Below are positions 28,543 through 37,728 of a stretch of 64,000 nucleotides of DNA, piece by piece; the first letter of the stretch is position 1; the number at the start of each line of letters is the position of its first letter. The DNA is from Limnohabitans sp. Hippo3 (GTDB lineage Bacteria; Pseudomonadota; Gammaproteobacteria; Burkholderiales; Burkholderiaceae_C): assembly GCF_003063665.1 (NCBI RefSeq), contig NZ_NESF01000011.1, forward strand, positions 1-64,000, read 5' to 3'. The notes beneath the pieces were generated by a model that did no database searches, was not told the origin of the DNA, and worked only from the letters and a program-made list of their open reading frames with translations. A program made the position numbers and the translations under genes.

Positions 28543-30088
28543 GTTGGGCTCCTTGTTGGGCGGCTGCAGTCGGGGTGGCGTCGGGCCACAAGCCGCTCAT
28601 CCACTCGCCAATGCGCTCTACCGTGGCCTCGGTCCGCGCCACCGATGGCGACAAGCGCCCCTTGGCGATCACATGCAATCGGTCAGACAATTCGAACAAT
28701 TCTTCCAGCTCCTCACTCACCACCAGCACCGCACAACCCGCGTCGCGCAGCGCCAAAATCTCGGCGCGGATCTGCGCCGCCGCGCCCACGTCCACGCCCC
28801 AGGTGGGTTGCGACACGATCAGCAGCTTCGGGGCTGCGCTGATTTCGCGCCCCACAATGAACTTTTGCAAATTGCCGCCCGACAGCGACTGCGCTGCGGC
28901 ATCCGGCCCGGAGGCCTTGACTTTGAAGCGGTCGATGATGCTGCGCGCTTGGTCGGCCAATGCCCCCATGCGCACCCAGCCGCCCGTACCCACGGCCTCG
29001 CTGCGCGTGAGCAGCAGGTTTTGCGACAGGCTCAGCGACGGCACAGCGCCCCGGCCCAGGCGCTCTTCGGGCACAGAGTGCAGGCCCATTTGCCTGCGTG
29101 GCACCGGCCCCAAAGCCGCAACCGGCTGACCGGCCAAACTCACGCTGGCCGCGCCACACTGCACGCCTGCCCGGGTGTCTTCACCCGACAAAGCCCACAT
29201 CAACTCTTTCTGGCCATTGCCCGACACCCCGGCCAAACCCACTACCTCGCCCGCACGCACCTGCAGGCTGATGCTGTCCAGGTCCACGCCAAACGGGTCT
29301 TGCCGTGTGAGGCTCAGGCCCTTGACCGACAACACCACCTCGCCCGGCGAACGCGCCACATGCTGCAAAGTCGGGGGCTCGGCACCGATCATCAAGCGGC
29401 TGAGCGAGGCGTTGGACTCTTCACGCGGGTCGCACACGCCCGTGAGCTTGCCGCCGCGCAGCACCGTGCAGGCGCTGCACAGCGCCCGAATTTCGTGCAA
29501 CTTGTGCGAGATGTACAAAATGCTCACGCCCTGGCTGACCAGCTTGTGCAGCACCACAAACAACTTTTCAACCGCCTGCGGCGTCAGCACCGAAGTGGGC
29601 TCGTCCAAAATCAAGAGCTTGGGCTCGGTCAACAAGGCGCGGATGATCTCGACGCGCTGCATCTCGCCCACGCTCAAGGTGTGCACCGGGCGCTCGGGCT
29701 CCAGGTCCAGGCCGTATTCGCTGGCCTTGGCCACAATGCGCTCGGTCACCTCGGCCAGGCTGAGCAATTTGTCCAGCCCCAGCCAGACGTTTTCGGCCAC
29801 GGTCAGCGTGTCAAACAGGCTGAAGTGCTGGAACACCATGCTGATGCCCAGCTTGCGCGCTTCCTGCGGGTTACGGATCTGCACGGGCTGGCCGTTGAAC
29901 ACCACCTGGCCCTCATCGGGCTTGACCGAGCCATAAATGATTTTCATCAGGGTGGACTTGCCCGCGCCGTTTTCGCCCAGCACGGCATGGGCCTGGCCGG
30001 GCATCACGGTCAGCGACACGTCCTGGTTGGCCACCACGCCCGGGTAGCGCTTGGTGATGCCTTGCAACGACAAAAGGGGTGTGGTCAT
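28529..30088 (-). CDS. ABC transporter ATP-binding protein with two nucleotide domains, NupO-like
   Basis: A 519-residue double ATPase of the RbsA/NupO kind. Domain 1 (about 1-245) has Walker A GENGAGKST, signature LSVGEMQRVEIIRAL and Walker B LLILDEPTSVL. Domain 2 (about 260-500) has the degenerate Walker A GVSGNGQKEL, signature LSGGNLQKFIVGREI and LLIVSQPTWGVDVGAA, normal for this class in which one site is weak. The ATG at 30088 (MTTPLLSLQG) overlaps the lysR stop as ATGA; the frame extends 22 codons further without homology. It energises uptake by the permeases downstream. Confidence 0.93.
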   Translation of the reverse strand: MTTPLLSLQGITKRYPGVVANQDVSLTVMPGQAHAVLGENGAGKSTLMKIIYGSVKPDEGQVVFNGQPVQIRNPQEARKLGISMVFQHFSLFDTLTVAENVWLGLDKLLSLAEVTERIVAKASEYGLDLEPERPVHTLSVGEMQRVEIIRALLTEPKLLILDEPTSVLTPQAVEKLFVVLHKLVSQGVSILYISHKLHEIRALCSACTVLRGGKLTGVCDPREESNASLSRLMIGAEPPTLQHVARSPGEVVLSVKGLSLTRQDPFGVDLDSISLQVRAGEVVGLAGVSGNGQKELMWALSGEDTRAGVQCGAASVSLAGQPVAALGPVPRRQMGLHSVPEERLGRGAVPSLSLSQNLLLTRSEAVGTGGWVRMGALADQARSIIDRFKVKASGPDAAAQSLSGGNLQKFIVGREISAAPKLLIVSQPTWGVDVGAAAQIRAEILALRDAGCAVLVVSEELEELFELSDRLHVIAKGRLSPSVARTEATVERIGEWMSGLWPDATPTAAAQQGAQHAAA

Positions 30089-31053
30089 GTCAAATGAGAA
30101 TTCTGAGGATGAGGCAATTGGGATGCACTGATTTTCACCTGCTCCCGCAGCCACTTGGCGGCGGCCGAGCTGTGGCTGCGTTCATGCCAAAGCTGGTAGT
30201 ACACCATCTTGGGAAACGGCACGGGGCAAGGCAGCAAGGCCAAACCGCTGTGCGATTCAGCGCCTTGTAAAAACCGCTGGCAATACTGGCGGCCCGTGGT
30301 GAGCACAAGCAAACTCGATGCCACCATGCGCGGCATCAGACCGAAGTGGGCACAACGCGCGGCGATGTGGCGCGACAGGTGCAGGCGGTCCAGGTGTTCA
30401 TCGATCACGCCTCGCCAGCCGGGATAGGCCGGGGTGGGCGCAATGTGTTCACAAGCGAGCCAATCGTCTGGCGTCCAGCCACGGCGCACGGCAGGGTGCT
30501 TGCTGCTGACCAGGCACACCACCTCGTCCTCAAACAGCTCGGCGCGATGCAGCTCTTCGCTGGGCTGGGCCCAGTTGCCAATCACCACGTCGATCAGGCC
30601 CTGACCCAGGTCATGCGCGTATTGCGCCTGGGCCGACAGGGCATGCACCTCGACCCGGCAGCCCGGGGCCAGCGACTTGATCCGGGCCATGACGAACGGC
30701 AGGAACAAAGGGTCCAGCGTGTCGCTGGCCGCGATGCGGAAAGTCTCGCGGGCCTCAGACGGGTCAAACGGCCGGGCAGGAGAGAACAGGCTTTCGGCCG
30801 ATTGCAAAATCTGCGTGACCGGCCCCAGCATCTTCAAGCCCACATCGGTGGGCACCATGCCGGTGCCCGAGCGCACCAAAATCGGGTCGCCCGTCAACTC
30901 GCGCAGGCGTTTGAGCGCCACCGACACGGCCGGTTGCTGCTGGCCCAGCCGCATGGCGGTTTTGGAGACACTGCGTTCGGTGAGCAAGGTGTGAAGGGTG
31001 CGAATGAGTTGAAGGTCGATCTTGTCGAAAAGATGCGGCTGCTTCATATCCAT
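30085..31053 (-). CDS. LysR-family regulator of the purine uptake and xdh operons
   Basis: A 322-residue LysR protein (helix-turn-helix about 15-70 with SVSKTAMRLGQQQPAVSVALKRLR, effector domain after about 100). It is unusual in being translationally coupled (ATGA) to the ABC transporter ATPase on its own strand while also divergent from xdhA-xdhB-guaD. The palindrome TTTACCCATGGGTAAA lies 23 bases before its start, midway to xdhA. I infer that it controls both arms in response to a purine or breakdown product; the ligand is unknown. Confidence 0.9.
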   Translation of the reverse strand: MDMKQPHLFDKIDLQLIRTLHTLLTERSVSKTAMRLGQQQPAVSVALKRLRELTGDPILVRSGTGMVPTDVGLKMLGPVTQILQSAESLFSPARPFDPSEARETFRIAASDTLDPLFLPFVMARIKSLAPGCRVEVHALSAQAQYAHDLGQGLIDVVIGNWAQPSEELHRAELFEDEVVCLVSSKHPAVRRGWTPDDWLACEHIAPTPAYPGWRGVIDEHLDRLHLSRHIAARCAHFGLMPRMVASSLLVLTTGRQYCQRFLQGAESHSGLALLPCPVPFPKMVYYQLWHERSHSSAAAKWLREQVKISASQLPHPQNSHLT

Positions 31054-31075
31054 TTTCAGATAAGCGTTATGGCGA

Positions 31076-31091
31076 TTTACCCATGGGTAAA
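31076..31091. promoter_or_regulatory. 16-bp palindrome, candidate LysR operator between nup and xdh operons
   Basis: TTTACCCATGGGTAAA is a perfect palindrome in the 85-base gap between lysR and xdhA. It contains a T-N11-A LysR-type spacing. A possible xdhA -10, TAGGAT (31106-31111), begins 15 bases after it, so the site would overlap the -35 region. Confidence 0.65.
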
Positions 31092-31138
31092 CATCGGGTT
31101 TGCCCTAGGATCATCCGATCCTCAAGGACACATGGGCC

Positions 31139-32629
31139 ATGTCAAAAACGCTTGTCTCCCCTCTTAAATCGGCGCCGCTGCCATCGAGCCCCTTGCGGTT
31201 CTGGCATCGCGGTCAAATGATGAATCCGGGCAATGTACCACCAGACCGCACCCTGCTGGACCTGCTGCGCGAAGACCTGCGCCTGACCGCCACCAAGGAA
31301 GGCTGCGCCGCAGGCGACTGCGGGGCCTGCACGGTGGTCGTGGCCGAAGCGGTGAACGGACGCTTGCAATACCGCGCTGTCAATAGCTGCATCAAGCCGG
31401 CGCACGCCATCGACGGCCAAGCCCTGTGGACCGCCGCCGATCTGGCCCAGAGCGATGGCACGCTGCACCCGGTGCAACAAGCCATGGTCGCGTGCCACGG
31501 CTCGCAATGCGGTTTTTGCACGCCAGGCTTTGTGATGAGCCTGTTCGCGCTTTACCAGCGCACGGTGGCCCAAGGCCAGACCGTGGACAGCCACCGCGCA
31601 CACGAAGCCTTGTCGGGCAACCTGTGCCGCTGCACCGGCTACCGGCCCATCATGCAAGCCGCTTGCAGCTTGGAAGCCGATGCCGCGCAAGCTGTGGATG
31701 AAAAACCCATCGTGGCGGCGTTGCAAAAACTGGCGGCCACCGAAAAAACCGGCGGCAACTACCTGCGCCCGAACACCCTGAGCGCTTTGCTGCAAGCCCG
31801 CGCCCAGCACCCGCAAGCACAGCTGATCGCCGGGGCCACCGACGCCGGGCTGTGGATCACGCAGGGCCTGCGCCGCCTGCCGCAGATCATCGACCTGACG
31901 CGCGTGGCCGAGCTGCGCCGGGTGGAGCGTTACCCACACCACATCGCCATCGGCGCCGCCGTGAATTTGCAAGACGCTTTTGAGGCGCTGGCCGCCGACC
32001 GGCCGGTGATCGCGCCCTTTGGCGAGCGCTTCGCGGGCTGGCCGGTGCGGCAGTCGGGCACGCTGGGCGGCAACGTGGCCAATGGCTCGCCGATTGGCGA
32101 CAGCATGCCGCTGTTGATTGCGCTGGGCGCGCAGGTGGTGCTCATGGCTTGGCGAAAAGGCCGCGCTGTGCACCGCCATGTGCCGCTGGACCGGTTCTAC
32201 ACCGGCTACCGCCAAAGCCTGCTGGCCCCCGACGAGGTGCTGGCCTGGGTAGTGGTGCCGCGTCCTGCCCCCGGCGAATGGCTGGGCGCTTATAAGGTGT
32301 CCAAACGGCAGGAGGACGACATCTCGGCCGTGTGCCTGGCAGTGGAACTGCATGTGGAGGGTGGGCGCATCACGGCCGCCCGCATCGGTGCAGGCGGTGT
32401 GGCCGCCACGCCCGCACGCGCCGTGAAGACCGAGGCCGCGCTGATCGGCCAGCCTTGGAACGAAGCCACTTTGGCGGTGGCTCAACAAGCCATCCAGCAA
32501 GAGTTCGCGCCACTCAGCGATTTGCGTGCCAGTGCCGACTACCGCCGCCGGATTCTGGGGCAACTGCTGCGCCGAGCCTGGCTGGAGAGCACCGGGCAAG
32601 CCACGGTTCGTTTGGAGGACCTCGCATGA
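31139..32629 (+). CDS. xdhA: Xanthine dehydrogenase small subunit (Fe-S and FAD), copy 1
   Basis: A 496-residue XdhA. The plant-type [2Fe-2S] domain has KEGCAAGDCGACTVVV (Cys ligands at about residues 53-60), then the second cluster CHGSQCGFCTPGF and GNLCRCTGYRP (about 120-168). The FAD domain (about 205-400) has AQLIAGATDAGLW and GGNVANGSPIGDSMP. It passes electrons from the molybdenum subunit to NAD+. Its start codon ATG 31139 has AAGGA ten bases upstream. The stop overlaps xdhB as ATGA. A second, distinct copy lies at 61426-62898. Confidence 0.94.
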   Translation: MSKTLVSPLKSAPLPSSPLRFWHRGQMMNPGNVPPDRTLLDLLREDLRLTATKEGCAAGDCGACTVVVAEAVNGRLQYRAVNSCIKPAHAIDGQALWTAADLAQSDGTLHPVQQAMVACHGSQCGFCTPGFVMSLFALYQRTVAQGQTVDSHRAHEALSGNLCRCTGYRPIMQAACSLEADAAQAVDEKPIVAALQKLAATEKTGGNYLRPNTLSALLQARAQHPQAQLIAGATDAGLWITQGLRRLPQIIDLTRVAELRRVERYPHHIAIGAAVNLQDAFEALAADRPVIAPFGERFAGWPVRQSGTLGGNVANGSPIGDSMPLLIALGAQVVLMAWRKGRAVHRHVPLDRFYTGYRQSLLAPDEVLAWVVVPRPAPGEWLGAYKVSKRQEDDISAVCLAVELHVEGGRITAARIGAGGVAATPARAVKTEAALIGQPWNEATLAVAQQAIQQEFAPLSDLRASADYRRRILGQLLRRAWLESTGQATVRLEDLA

Positions 32630-34926
32630 ACACGAATGCCCCAACCGCCAGCACCCACCGCTTCCACGAAAGCGCCACCGCGCAGGTGCAAGGCCGCGCC
32701 AGCTACATCGACGACCTGCCACTGGTCGAAGGCACGCTGCACGCCGCCCCACTGATGAGCCCCTTGGCCAACGCAAAACTGATCGCCATGGACCTGGAGG
32801 CGGTGCTGGCCGCGCCCGGTGTGGTGGGCACGGTCACCGCACAAGACATTCCGGGTGACCCACTGCTGGCCACCTTTGTGCACGACGAGCCCATTTTTGC
32901 CGGGCCGCAGCTCATGCATGTGGGCCAGGTCATGGGCCTGGTGGTGGGTGACAGCCACACCCGGGCGCGCCAAGCCGCCCGCCAGGTGCGGCTGCAAACC
33001 ACCCAACAGCCGCCCCTGCTGCACGCCCGCGAGGCCCAACAAGCGGGCAGCTTTGTGCTGCCCCCCATCACGGTGCAGCGCGGCGATGCCGCGAAGGCCT
33101 TGGCACAAGCGCCGCACCGCCTGCAAGGCACTTTGGAGATCGGCGGGCAAGAACACTTTTATCTGGAAAGCCAGATCGCTTACGCCATTCCGCAAGACAA
33201 CGGCCACTGGCTGATCCACAGCGGCACCCAACACCCCGGCGAGGTGCAGCACTGGGTGGCGCACGCGCTGCACATCCCGCTGTCACAGGTGCGCGTGGTG
33301 TGCCGGCGCATGGGTGGCGGCTTCGGCGGCAAAGAAACACAGGCCGGTCATTTGGCCGTGTGGGCGGCGCTCGCCGCGCACAAATTCGGTCGGCCGGTCA
33401 AGATGCGACTGGACCGGGGCGACGACATCCTGATCACCGGCAAGCGCCACCCCTTCAGCCACGACTGGGAAGTGGGCTTTGATGCGAGGGGCCGCGTGCT
33501 GGGTTTGGATTCGATGCAACTGGTCCATTGCGGCCACAGCGCCGACCTGAGCGGCCCGGTGGCCGACCGCGCGATCTTCCACACCGACAACGCTTACTTT
33601 TTGAGCGACCTGCACATCACCTCGCACCGCTGCAAAACCCACACCCAAAGCCACACCGCGTTCCGCGGTTTTGGCGGGCCGCAGGGCGTGCTGCTGATCG
33701 AAACCGTCATGGGTGACATCGCCCGCCACCTCGGCGTGGACGCGCTCGATGTGCGACTGGCCAACCTGTACGGTGTGGCGGATGGTGAGAACAAGCGCGA
33801 CACCACACCTTACGGCATGAAGGTCGAAGACAACATCCTGCACCCGCTGATGACGCAGCTGGCCGAGCGCTGCGACTACCGTGCGCGGCGACAAAGTATC
33901 ACCGACTGGAATGCCCAGCACAGCGTGATCAAAAAAGGCCTGGCGCTCACACCGGTCAAGTTCGGCATCAGCTTCACCGCCACGCAGTTCAACCAGGCCG
34001 GGGCGGTGGTGTCGGTCTACACCGACGGCAGTGTGCGCGTGAACCATGGCGGCACCGAAATGGGCCAGGGCCTGCACACCAAGGTGTGCGGCTTGGTGGC
34101 CCGTGTGCTGGGCTTGCCCGCCGCCCAGGTGCAAGCCAGCGCCAGCGACACCGACCAAGTGGCCAACGCCAGCGCCACGGCAGCGTCCAGCGGCACCGAC
34201 CTCAATGGCCGCGCCGCCGAAAACGCTGCGCTGCAGGTGCGCCACAACATCGCCTCCTGCATTGCCAAGGCCGATGGTTGCATTGCCGAGGCCGTGCGCT
34301 TTGAAGGCGGCCAGGTCATCACACCGGTGCGCCAGCGCAGCTTCACCGAGGCTGTGCAATACGCCTACGGCCAGCGCGTGCAGCTGTGGAGCGACGGCTT
34401 TTACGCCACACCCAAAATCCACTACGACCGCAGCACCCTGACCGGCAGACCCTTCTATTACTTCGCCTATGGCGCAGCCTGCAGCGAAGTGGCCATCGAC
34501 ACCCTAACGGGCGAATACCGCGTGCTGCGCACCGACATCCTGCACGACGTGGGCCATTCGCTGCACCCCGAGATCGACATCGGCCAAATTGAAGGCGGCT
34601 TCGCCCAAGGCCTGGGCTGGCTCACCACGGAAGAGCTGGTCTGGAACGCCAAGGGCGAGCTGCTCACCAAGGGCGCGAGCACCTACAAAATCCCCACGGC
34701 CGCCGACATGCCCGCGCAACTGAACATCGACCTCTGGCACGAAGCCAACCGCGAAGACAATGTGGGCGGCAGCAAAGCCGTGGGCGAGCCGCCCTTCATG
34801 CTGGCCATCAGCGTGTTCGAAGCCCTGCGCGACGCCATCGGTGCCACCCGTGCGGGCCGCACGCCCATCCATCTGGACACCCCCGCCACGCCCGAGCGCG
34901 TGCTGCGCGCTATCCTTGCCCCATGA
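32626..34926 (+). CDS. xdhB: Xanthine dehydrogenase large subunit (molybdenum cofactor), copy 1
   Basis: A 766-residue molybdopterin subunit that oxidises hypoxanthine and xanthine to urate. Residues that line the purine pocket in bovine and Rhodobacter enzymes are present: E237 in GGGFGGKE (bovine E802), R315 in ADRAIFH (R880), AFRGFGGPQ, and the catalytic base E721 in VGEPPF (E1261). The presence of the Glu/Arg pair supports a true purine enzyme rather than another aldehyde oxidase. It starts by ATGA overlap with xdhA behind TTTGGAGGAC and overlaps guaD at its end. Confidence 0.94.
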   Translation: MNTNAPTASTHRFHESATAQVQGRASYIDDLPLVEGTLHAAPLMSPLANAKLIAMDLEAVLAAPGVVGTVTAQDIPGDPLLATFVHDEPIFAGPQLMHVGQVMGLVVGDSHTRARQAARQVRLQTTQQPPLLHAREAQQAGSFVLPPITVQRGDAAKALAQAPHRLQGTLEIGGQEHFYLESQIAYAIPQDNGHWLIHSGTQHPGEVQHWVAHALHIPLSQVRVVCRRMGGGFGGKETQAGHLAVWAALAAHKFGRPVKMRLDRGDDILITGKRHPFSHDWEVGFDARGRVLGLDSMQLVHCGHSADLSGPVADRAIFHTDNAYFLSDLHITSHRCKTHTQSHTAFRGFGGPQGVLLIETVMGDIARHLGVDALDVRLANLYGVADGENKRDTTPYGMKVEDNILHPLMTQLAERCDYRARRQSITDWNAQHSVIKKGLALTPVKFGISFTATQFNQAGAVVSVYTDGSVRVNHGGTEMGQGLHTKVCGLVARVLGLPAAQVQASASDTDQVANASATAASSGTDLNGRAAENAALQVRHNIASCIAKADGCIAEAVRFEGGQVITPVRQRSFTEAVQYAYGQRVQLWSDGFYATPKIHYDRSTLTGRPFYYFAYGAACSEVAIDTLTGEYRVLRTDILHDVGHSLHPEIDIGQIEGGFAQGLGWLTTEELVWNAKGELLTKGASTYKIPTAADMPAQLNIDLWHEANREDNVGGSKAVGEPPFMLAISVFEALRDAIGATRAGRTPIHLDTPATPERVLRAILAP

Positions 34927-36317
34927 CGCTTTCTGCTGTTTCCCATCTGCAAGGCTGGCGCGCAGGCCTGTTGTGGTTTCCCGACCCGCAAAGCCCCAAG
35001 GCCCGCCACGAAACCGACGGCTTGCTGGTCACCGCACGCGAGTCCGACGGCGTCGTGCGCATCCAGGCCATTGGCCCCTACCGCGAGCTGGCCCCGCAGT
35101 ACCCCGACCTGCCTGTGACCCACTGGCCCGGCCTGTGCATCGCGCCGGGCTTTGTGGACCTGCACATCCACTACCCACAAACCGATGTGATCGGCTCGCC
35201 CGCCGACGGCTTGCTGCCCTGGCTGGAGCACTACACCTTTCCGCACGAAATGCAGTTTTCAGACCCGGCCTATGCGCACGAAGTGACCGCATTTTTCATG
35301 GACGAGCTGATGCGCCACGGCGTGACCACGGCCCTGTGCTTTGCCACCGCGCACCCCGAGTCGGTCAACGTGTTCATGGCCGAGGCGCAAAAGCGCCGCT
35401 TGCGCATGGTCACCGGCAAGGTGCTGCAAGACCGGCACAGCCCCGACGGCCTGCGCGACACCGACACCGCCTTGAGCCTGCGCCAAACCGAAGAGTTGAT
35501 TGGTCGCTGGCACGGCGTGGACCGCCTGGGCTACGCCATCACGCCGCGCTTTGCGCCCACCAGCACATCTGAGCAGCTGCACGGTGCGGGCGAGATCGCG
35601 CAGCAATTCCCCGATGTGTGGATCCAGTCGCATGTAGCCGAGAACGTGGATGAAATCCGATGGGTGAAAGAACTGTTCCCCGAAGCGCGCAGTTATCTGG
35701 ATGTGTACGACCGCGCAGGCCTGCTGCGCCAACGCTCGGTGTACGCGCATTGCATCTACCTCGATGAAGCCGACCGCAGCCGCATGACCGAAGTGGGTGC
35801 AACCGCCGCCGTCAGCCCCACCAGCAACCTGTTTTTGGGCAGCGGCTTTTTTGACTACACCGCCTCGGACGCGGCCGGCTTGCGCTATGGCCTGGCCAGC
35901 GATGTGGGCGGCGGCACAAGCTTCAGCCCCTTCCACACCATGCACGCAGCCTACACCGTGGCCCGGCAAAGCGTGGGGCAGCCGGGCATCAGCCTCGCGC
36001 CCGAACACCTGTGGTGGCAACACACCGCAGGCGCTGCCGCCGCGCTGGACCTGGGCGGTAAGGTGGGCAACCTGCTGCCCGGCTGCGAAGCCGACTTCGT
36101 GGTGCTCAACACGAAAGCCACGCCCCTGCTGGCCCGCCGCACCGCGCAAACAGAAACCCTGGCCGAATGGCTGTTCGCCATGATCGTGCTGGGCGATGAG
36201 CGGCTGATTGCACACACGGTGGTCCAGGGCCAGACAGTCACCATCGACCTACAAAAACCAAAGCAGAGCTCAACGACAATAGGGTATGAGCGAAGGCAAC
36301 GAACACCCCATCATTGA
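34923..36317 (+). CDS. guaD: Guanine deaminase
   Basis: A 464-residue zinc amidohydrolase that converts guanine to xanthine, feeding the xanthine dehydrogenase encoded just upstream (ATGA overlap). Metal-binding and active-site motifs: GFVDLHIHYPQTDVIG (about 74-89), QSHVAENVDEI, YAHCIYLDE, SPTSNLFLGSGFF and LASDVGGGTSFS with the metal-binding Asp. The size and motifs match E. coli GuaD (439 residues). Its last 32 bases overlap the start of a small downstream gene. Confidence 0.95.
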   Translation: MTLSAVSHLQGWRAGLLWFPDPQSPKARHETDGLLVTARESDGVVRIQAIGPYRELAPQYPDLPVTHWPGLCIAPGFVDLHIHYPQTDVIGSPADGLLPWLEHYTFPHEMQFSDPAYAHEVTAFFMDELMRHGVTTALCFATAHPESVNVFMAEAQKRRLRMVTGKVLQDRHSPDGLRDTDTALSLRQTEELIGRWHGVDRLGYAITPRFAPTSTSEQLHGAGEIAQQFPDVWIQSHVAENVDEIRWVKELFPEARSYLDVYDRAGLLRQRSVYAHCIYLDEADRSRMTEVGATAAVSPTSNLFLGSGFFDYTASDAAGLRYGLASDVGGGTSFSPFHTMHAAYTVARQSVGQPGISLAPEHLWWQHTAGAAAALDLGGKVGNLLPGCEADFVVLNTKATPLLARRTAQTETLAEWLFAMIVLGDERLIAHTVVQGQTVTIDLQKPKQSSTTIGYERRQRTPHH

Positions 36318-36519
36318 TCCCAACCAAGCCCAGCGCGAGTCCGTGCGCAGGGGCATCGCACAATTCCAGGCGCGGCTGCAGGCTGCAGGCCACGACTTCC
36401 GCGAACCACCACCCGAGCCCACTTCATGCTGCGGGCGCGGCTGCAATGGCTGTGTATGGGAGAGTTACGACGACGCCCTGATGTTTTGGTACGAAGACGC
36501 CGCAGCCTTGCTCCATTGA
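36286..36519 (+). CDS. Small Oxidored-like domain protein
   Basis: A 77-residue protein with a Cys-rich motif SCCGRGCNGCVW (about 47-58) followed by an aromatic-acidic end (YDDALMFWYEDA). This is the pattern of the N-terminal Oxidored-like domain found as a small stand-alone protein in beta- and gammaproteobacteria; function unknown, probably metal or Fe-S binding. Its ATG is 32 bases inside the guaD 3' end in another frame, so it is likely translated from the xdh-guaD mRNA. Confidence 0.75.
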   Translation: MSEGNEHPIIDPNQAQRESVRRGIAQFQARLQAAGHDFREPPPEPTSCCGRGCNGCVWESYDDALMFWYEDAAALLH

Positions 36520-36595
36520 ATCCGCGCCAATGTGAACCTCACCTGTACAGCTTGCGCGCATTCACAAACGCCAAGAACCCGCTGGGCACGGCGCG

Positions 36596-37678
36596 TTAAA
36601 ACAGGCCCATCTGCCCGACCGCGGACGGCGGCCTGAAGCCTTCTACGTTCCATTCGTGCCGCTGGCGGTTCAGGCCCAAGCGCCTGCAGGCCTTGTCAAA
36701 GCGCTGGGCGATCAGGTCGGCCCAGATGCCCTGACCGCTGCGGCGCGTGGCAAAGCTGGCGTCGTAGTCCTTGCCTCCGCGCAGGTCGTGCATGCGGGCC
36801 ATCACACGTGCAGCGCGGTCCGGGTAATGCAGGTCCAGCCATTGCCGAAACAGCGGTGCCAGCTCCCACGGCAGGCGCAGCACCACATAAAAAGCGCTGG
36901 TGGCTCCGGCGTCGCGGGCCGCTTCGAGCACCTGCTCCATGTCGTCGTTGATGAACGGGATTTGTGGCGACACGCTCACGCCCACCGGGATGCCCGCATC
37001 GGCCAGCGTGCGGACGGTGCGCAAGCGCCGCCAAGGGGCGGCGGCGCGCGGCTCCATGCGTCGCGCCAGCTCTGCGTCGAGCGTGGTCACGCTCACATAC
37101 ACACCCGCCTGCCTGCGCGCGGCCATGGGTGCGAGCAGGTCGATGTCGCGTTCGATGCCGCTGCCCTTGGTGACCACGGCCATGGGGTGGTGGCAGTCGT
37201 GCAAAACCTGCAGCACCTCGCGGGTCAGGCGCAATTCGCGGTCCAGGGGTTGGTAGGCGTCGGTCACAGTACCCAATGCCATCATGCCGGGGGTGTATCG
37301 CGGGCTGGTCAGTTCTTGCACCAGCCGGTCGGCCAAGCCCCGCTTGGCGATCAAACGGGTCTCGAAGTCCAGTCCGGGCGACAAGCCCAGATAGCTGTGC
37401 GAGGGGCGGGCATAGCAGTAGCTGCAACCGTGCTCGCAGCCGCGATAAGGGTTGAGCGAGCGGTCAAAGCCGATATCGGGCGAGGTGTTGCGGCTGATGG
37501 CGCTTTTGGCGTCTTCCCAAGTCCAGGTGGTGGCGATGCGCGTGGCCTCCTCGGGGTCGACCGTCCAGCCGTCGTCAAACGGCTCGCGGGCATCGCACTC
37601 GAAGCGGTGCGCCAGGCGCGTGGCGCTACCGCGGCCTTTGATCTGGCTGATCGGGATGGCGATCGGTGGTTTCTGCAT
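36596..37678 (-). CDS. PA0069-family radical SAM protein under SOS control
   Basis: A 360-residue radical SAM protein. The cluster motif CEHGCSYC has Cys81, Cys85 and Cys88, in the CxxxCxxC spacing; NPYRG just before it and KGRGSATRLAHRFE at the N-terminus identify the PA0069/Rv2578c group, related to spore photoproduct lyase. A near-perfect LexA box abuts the start codon, leaving no space for a Shine-Dalgarno, so the mRNA may be leaderless. From the SOS site and lyase relationship I infer a DNA repair or nucleic acid-modifying role; the reaction is unknown. It converges on the small gene before it. Confidence 0.88.
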   Translation of the reverse strand: MQKPPIAIPISQIKGRGSATRLAHRFECDAREPFDDGWTVDPEEATRIATTWTWEDAKSAISRNTSPDIGFDRSLNPYRGCEHGCSYCYARPSHSYLGLSPGLDFETRLIAKRGLADRLVQELTSPRYTPGMMALGTVTDAYQPLDRELRLTREVLQVLHDCHHPMAVVTKGSGIERDIDLLAPMAARRQAGVYVSVTTLDAELARRMEPRAAAPWRRLRTVRTLADAGIPVGVSVSPQIPFINDDMEQVLEAARDAGATSAFYVVLRLPWELAPLFRQWLDLHYPDRAARVMARMHDLRGGKDYDASFATRRSGQGIWADLIAQRFDKACRRLGLNRQRHEWNVEGFRPPSAVGQMGLF

Positions 37679-37698
37679 AACTGTTCATTTATACAGTA
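37679..37698. promoter_or_regulatory. LexA (SOS) box in front of the radical SAM gene
   Basis: AACTGTTCATTTATACAGTA contains CTGT-N8-ACAG exactly and an AT-rich centre, matching the LexA consensus used in beta/gammaproteobacteria. It lies directly upstream of the minus-strand ATG at 37678, over the probable -10 (TATAAA on the minus strand). Confidence 0.8.
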
Positions 37699-37728
37699 TT
37701 TGCATGCCAGCGCCCTTCTGCAACCCGG

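Noticed and set aside
28541..30097. 518-codon frame antisense to the ABC ATPase
   Set aside because: The ATPase on the other strand has complete Walker and signature motifs in both domains; this is a codon-bias shadow.
31142..32776. 544-codon minus-strand frame over xdhA
   Set aside because: xdhA carries all Fe-S and FAD motifs; the antisense frame has no domain and lies across the xdhB start as well.
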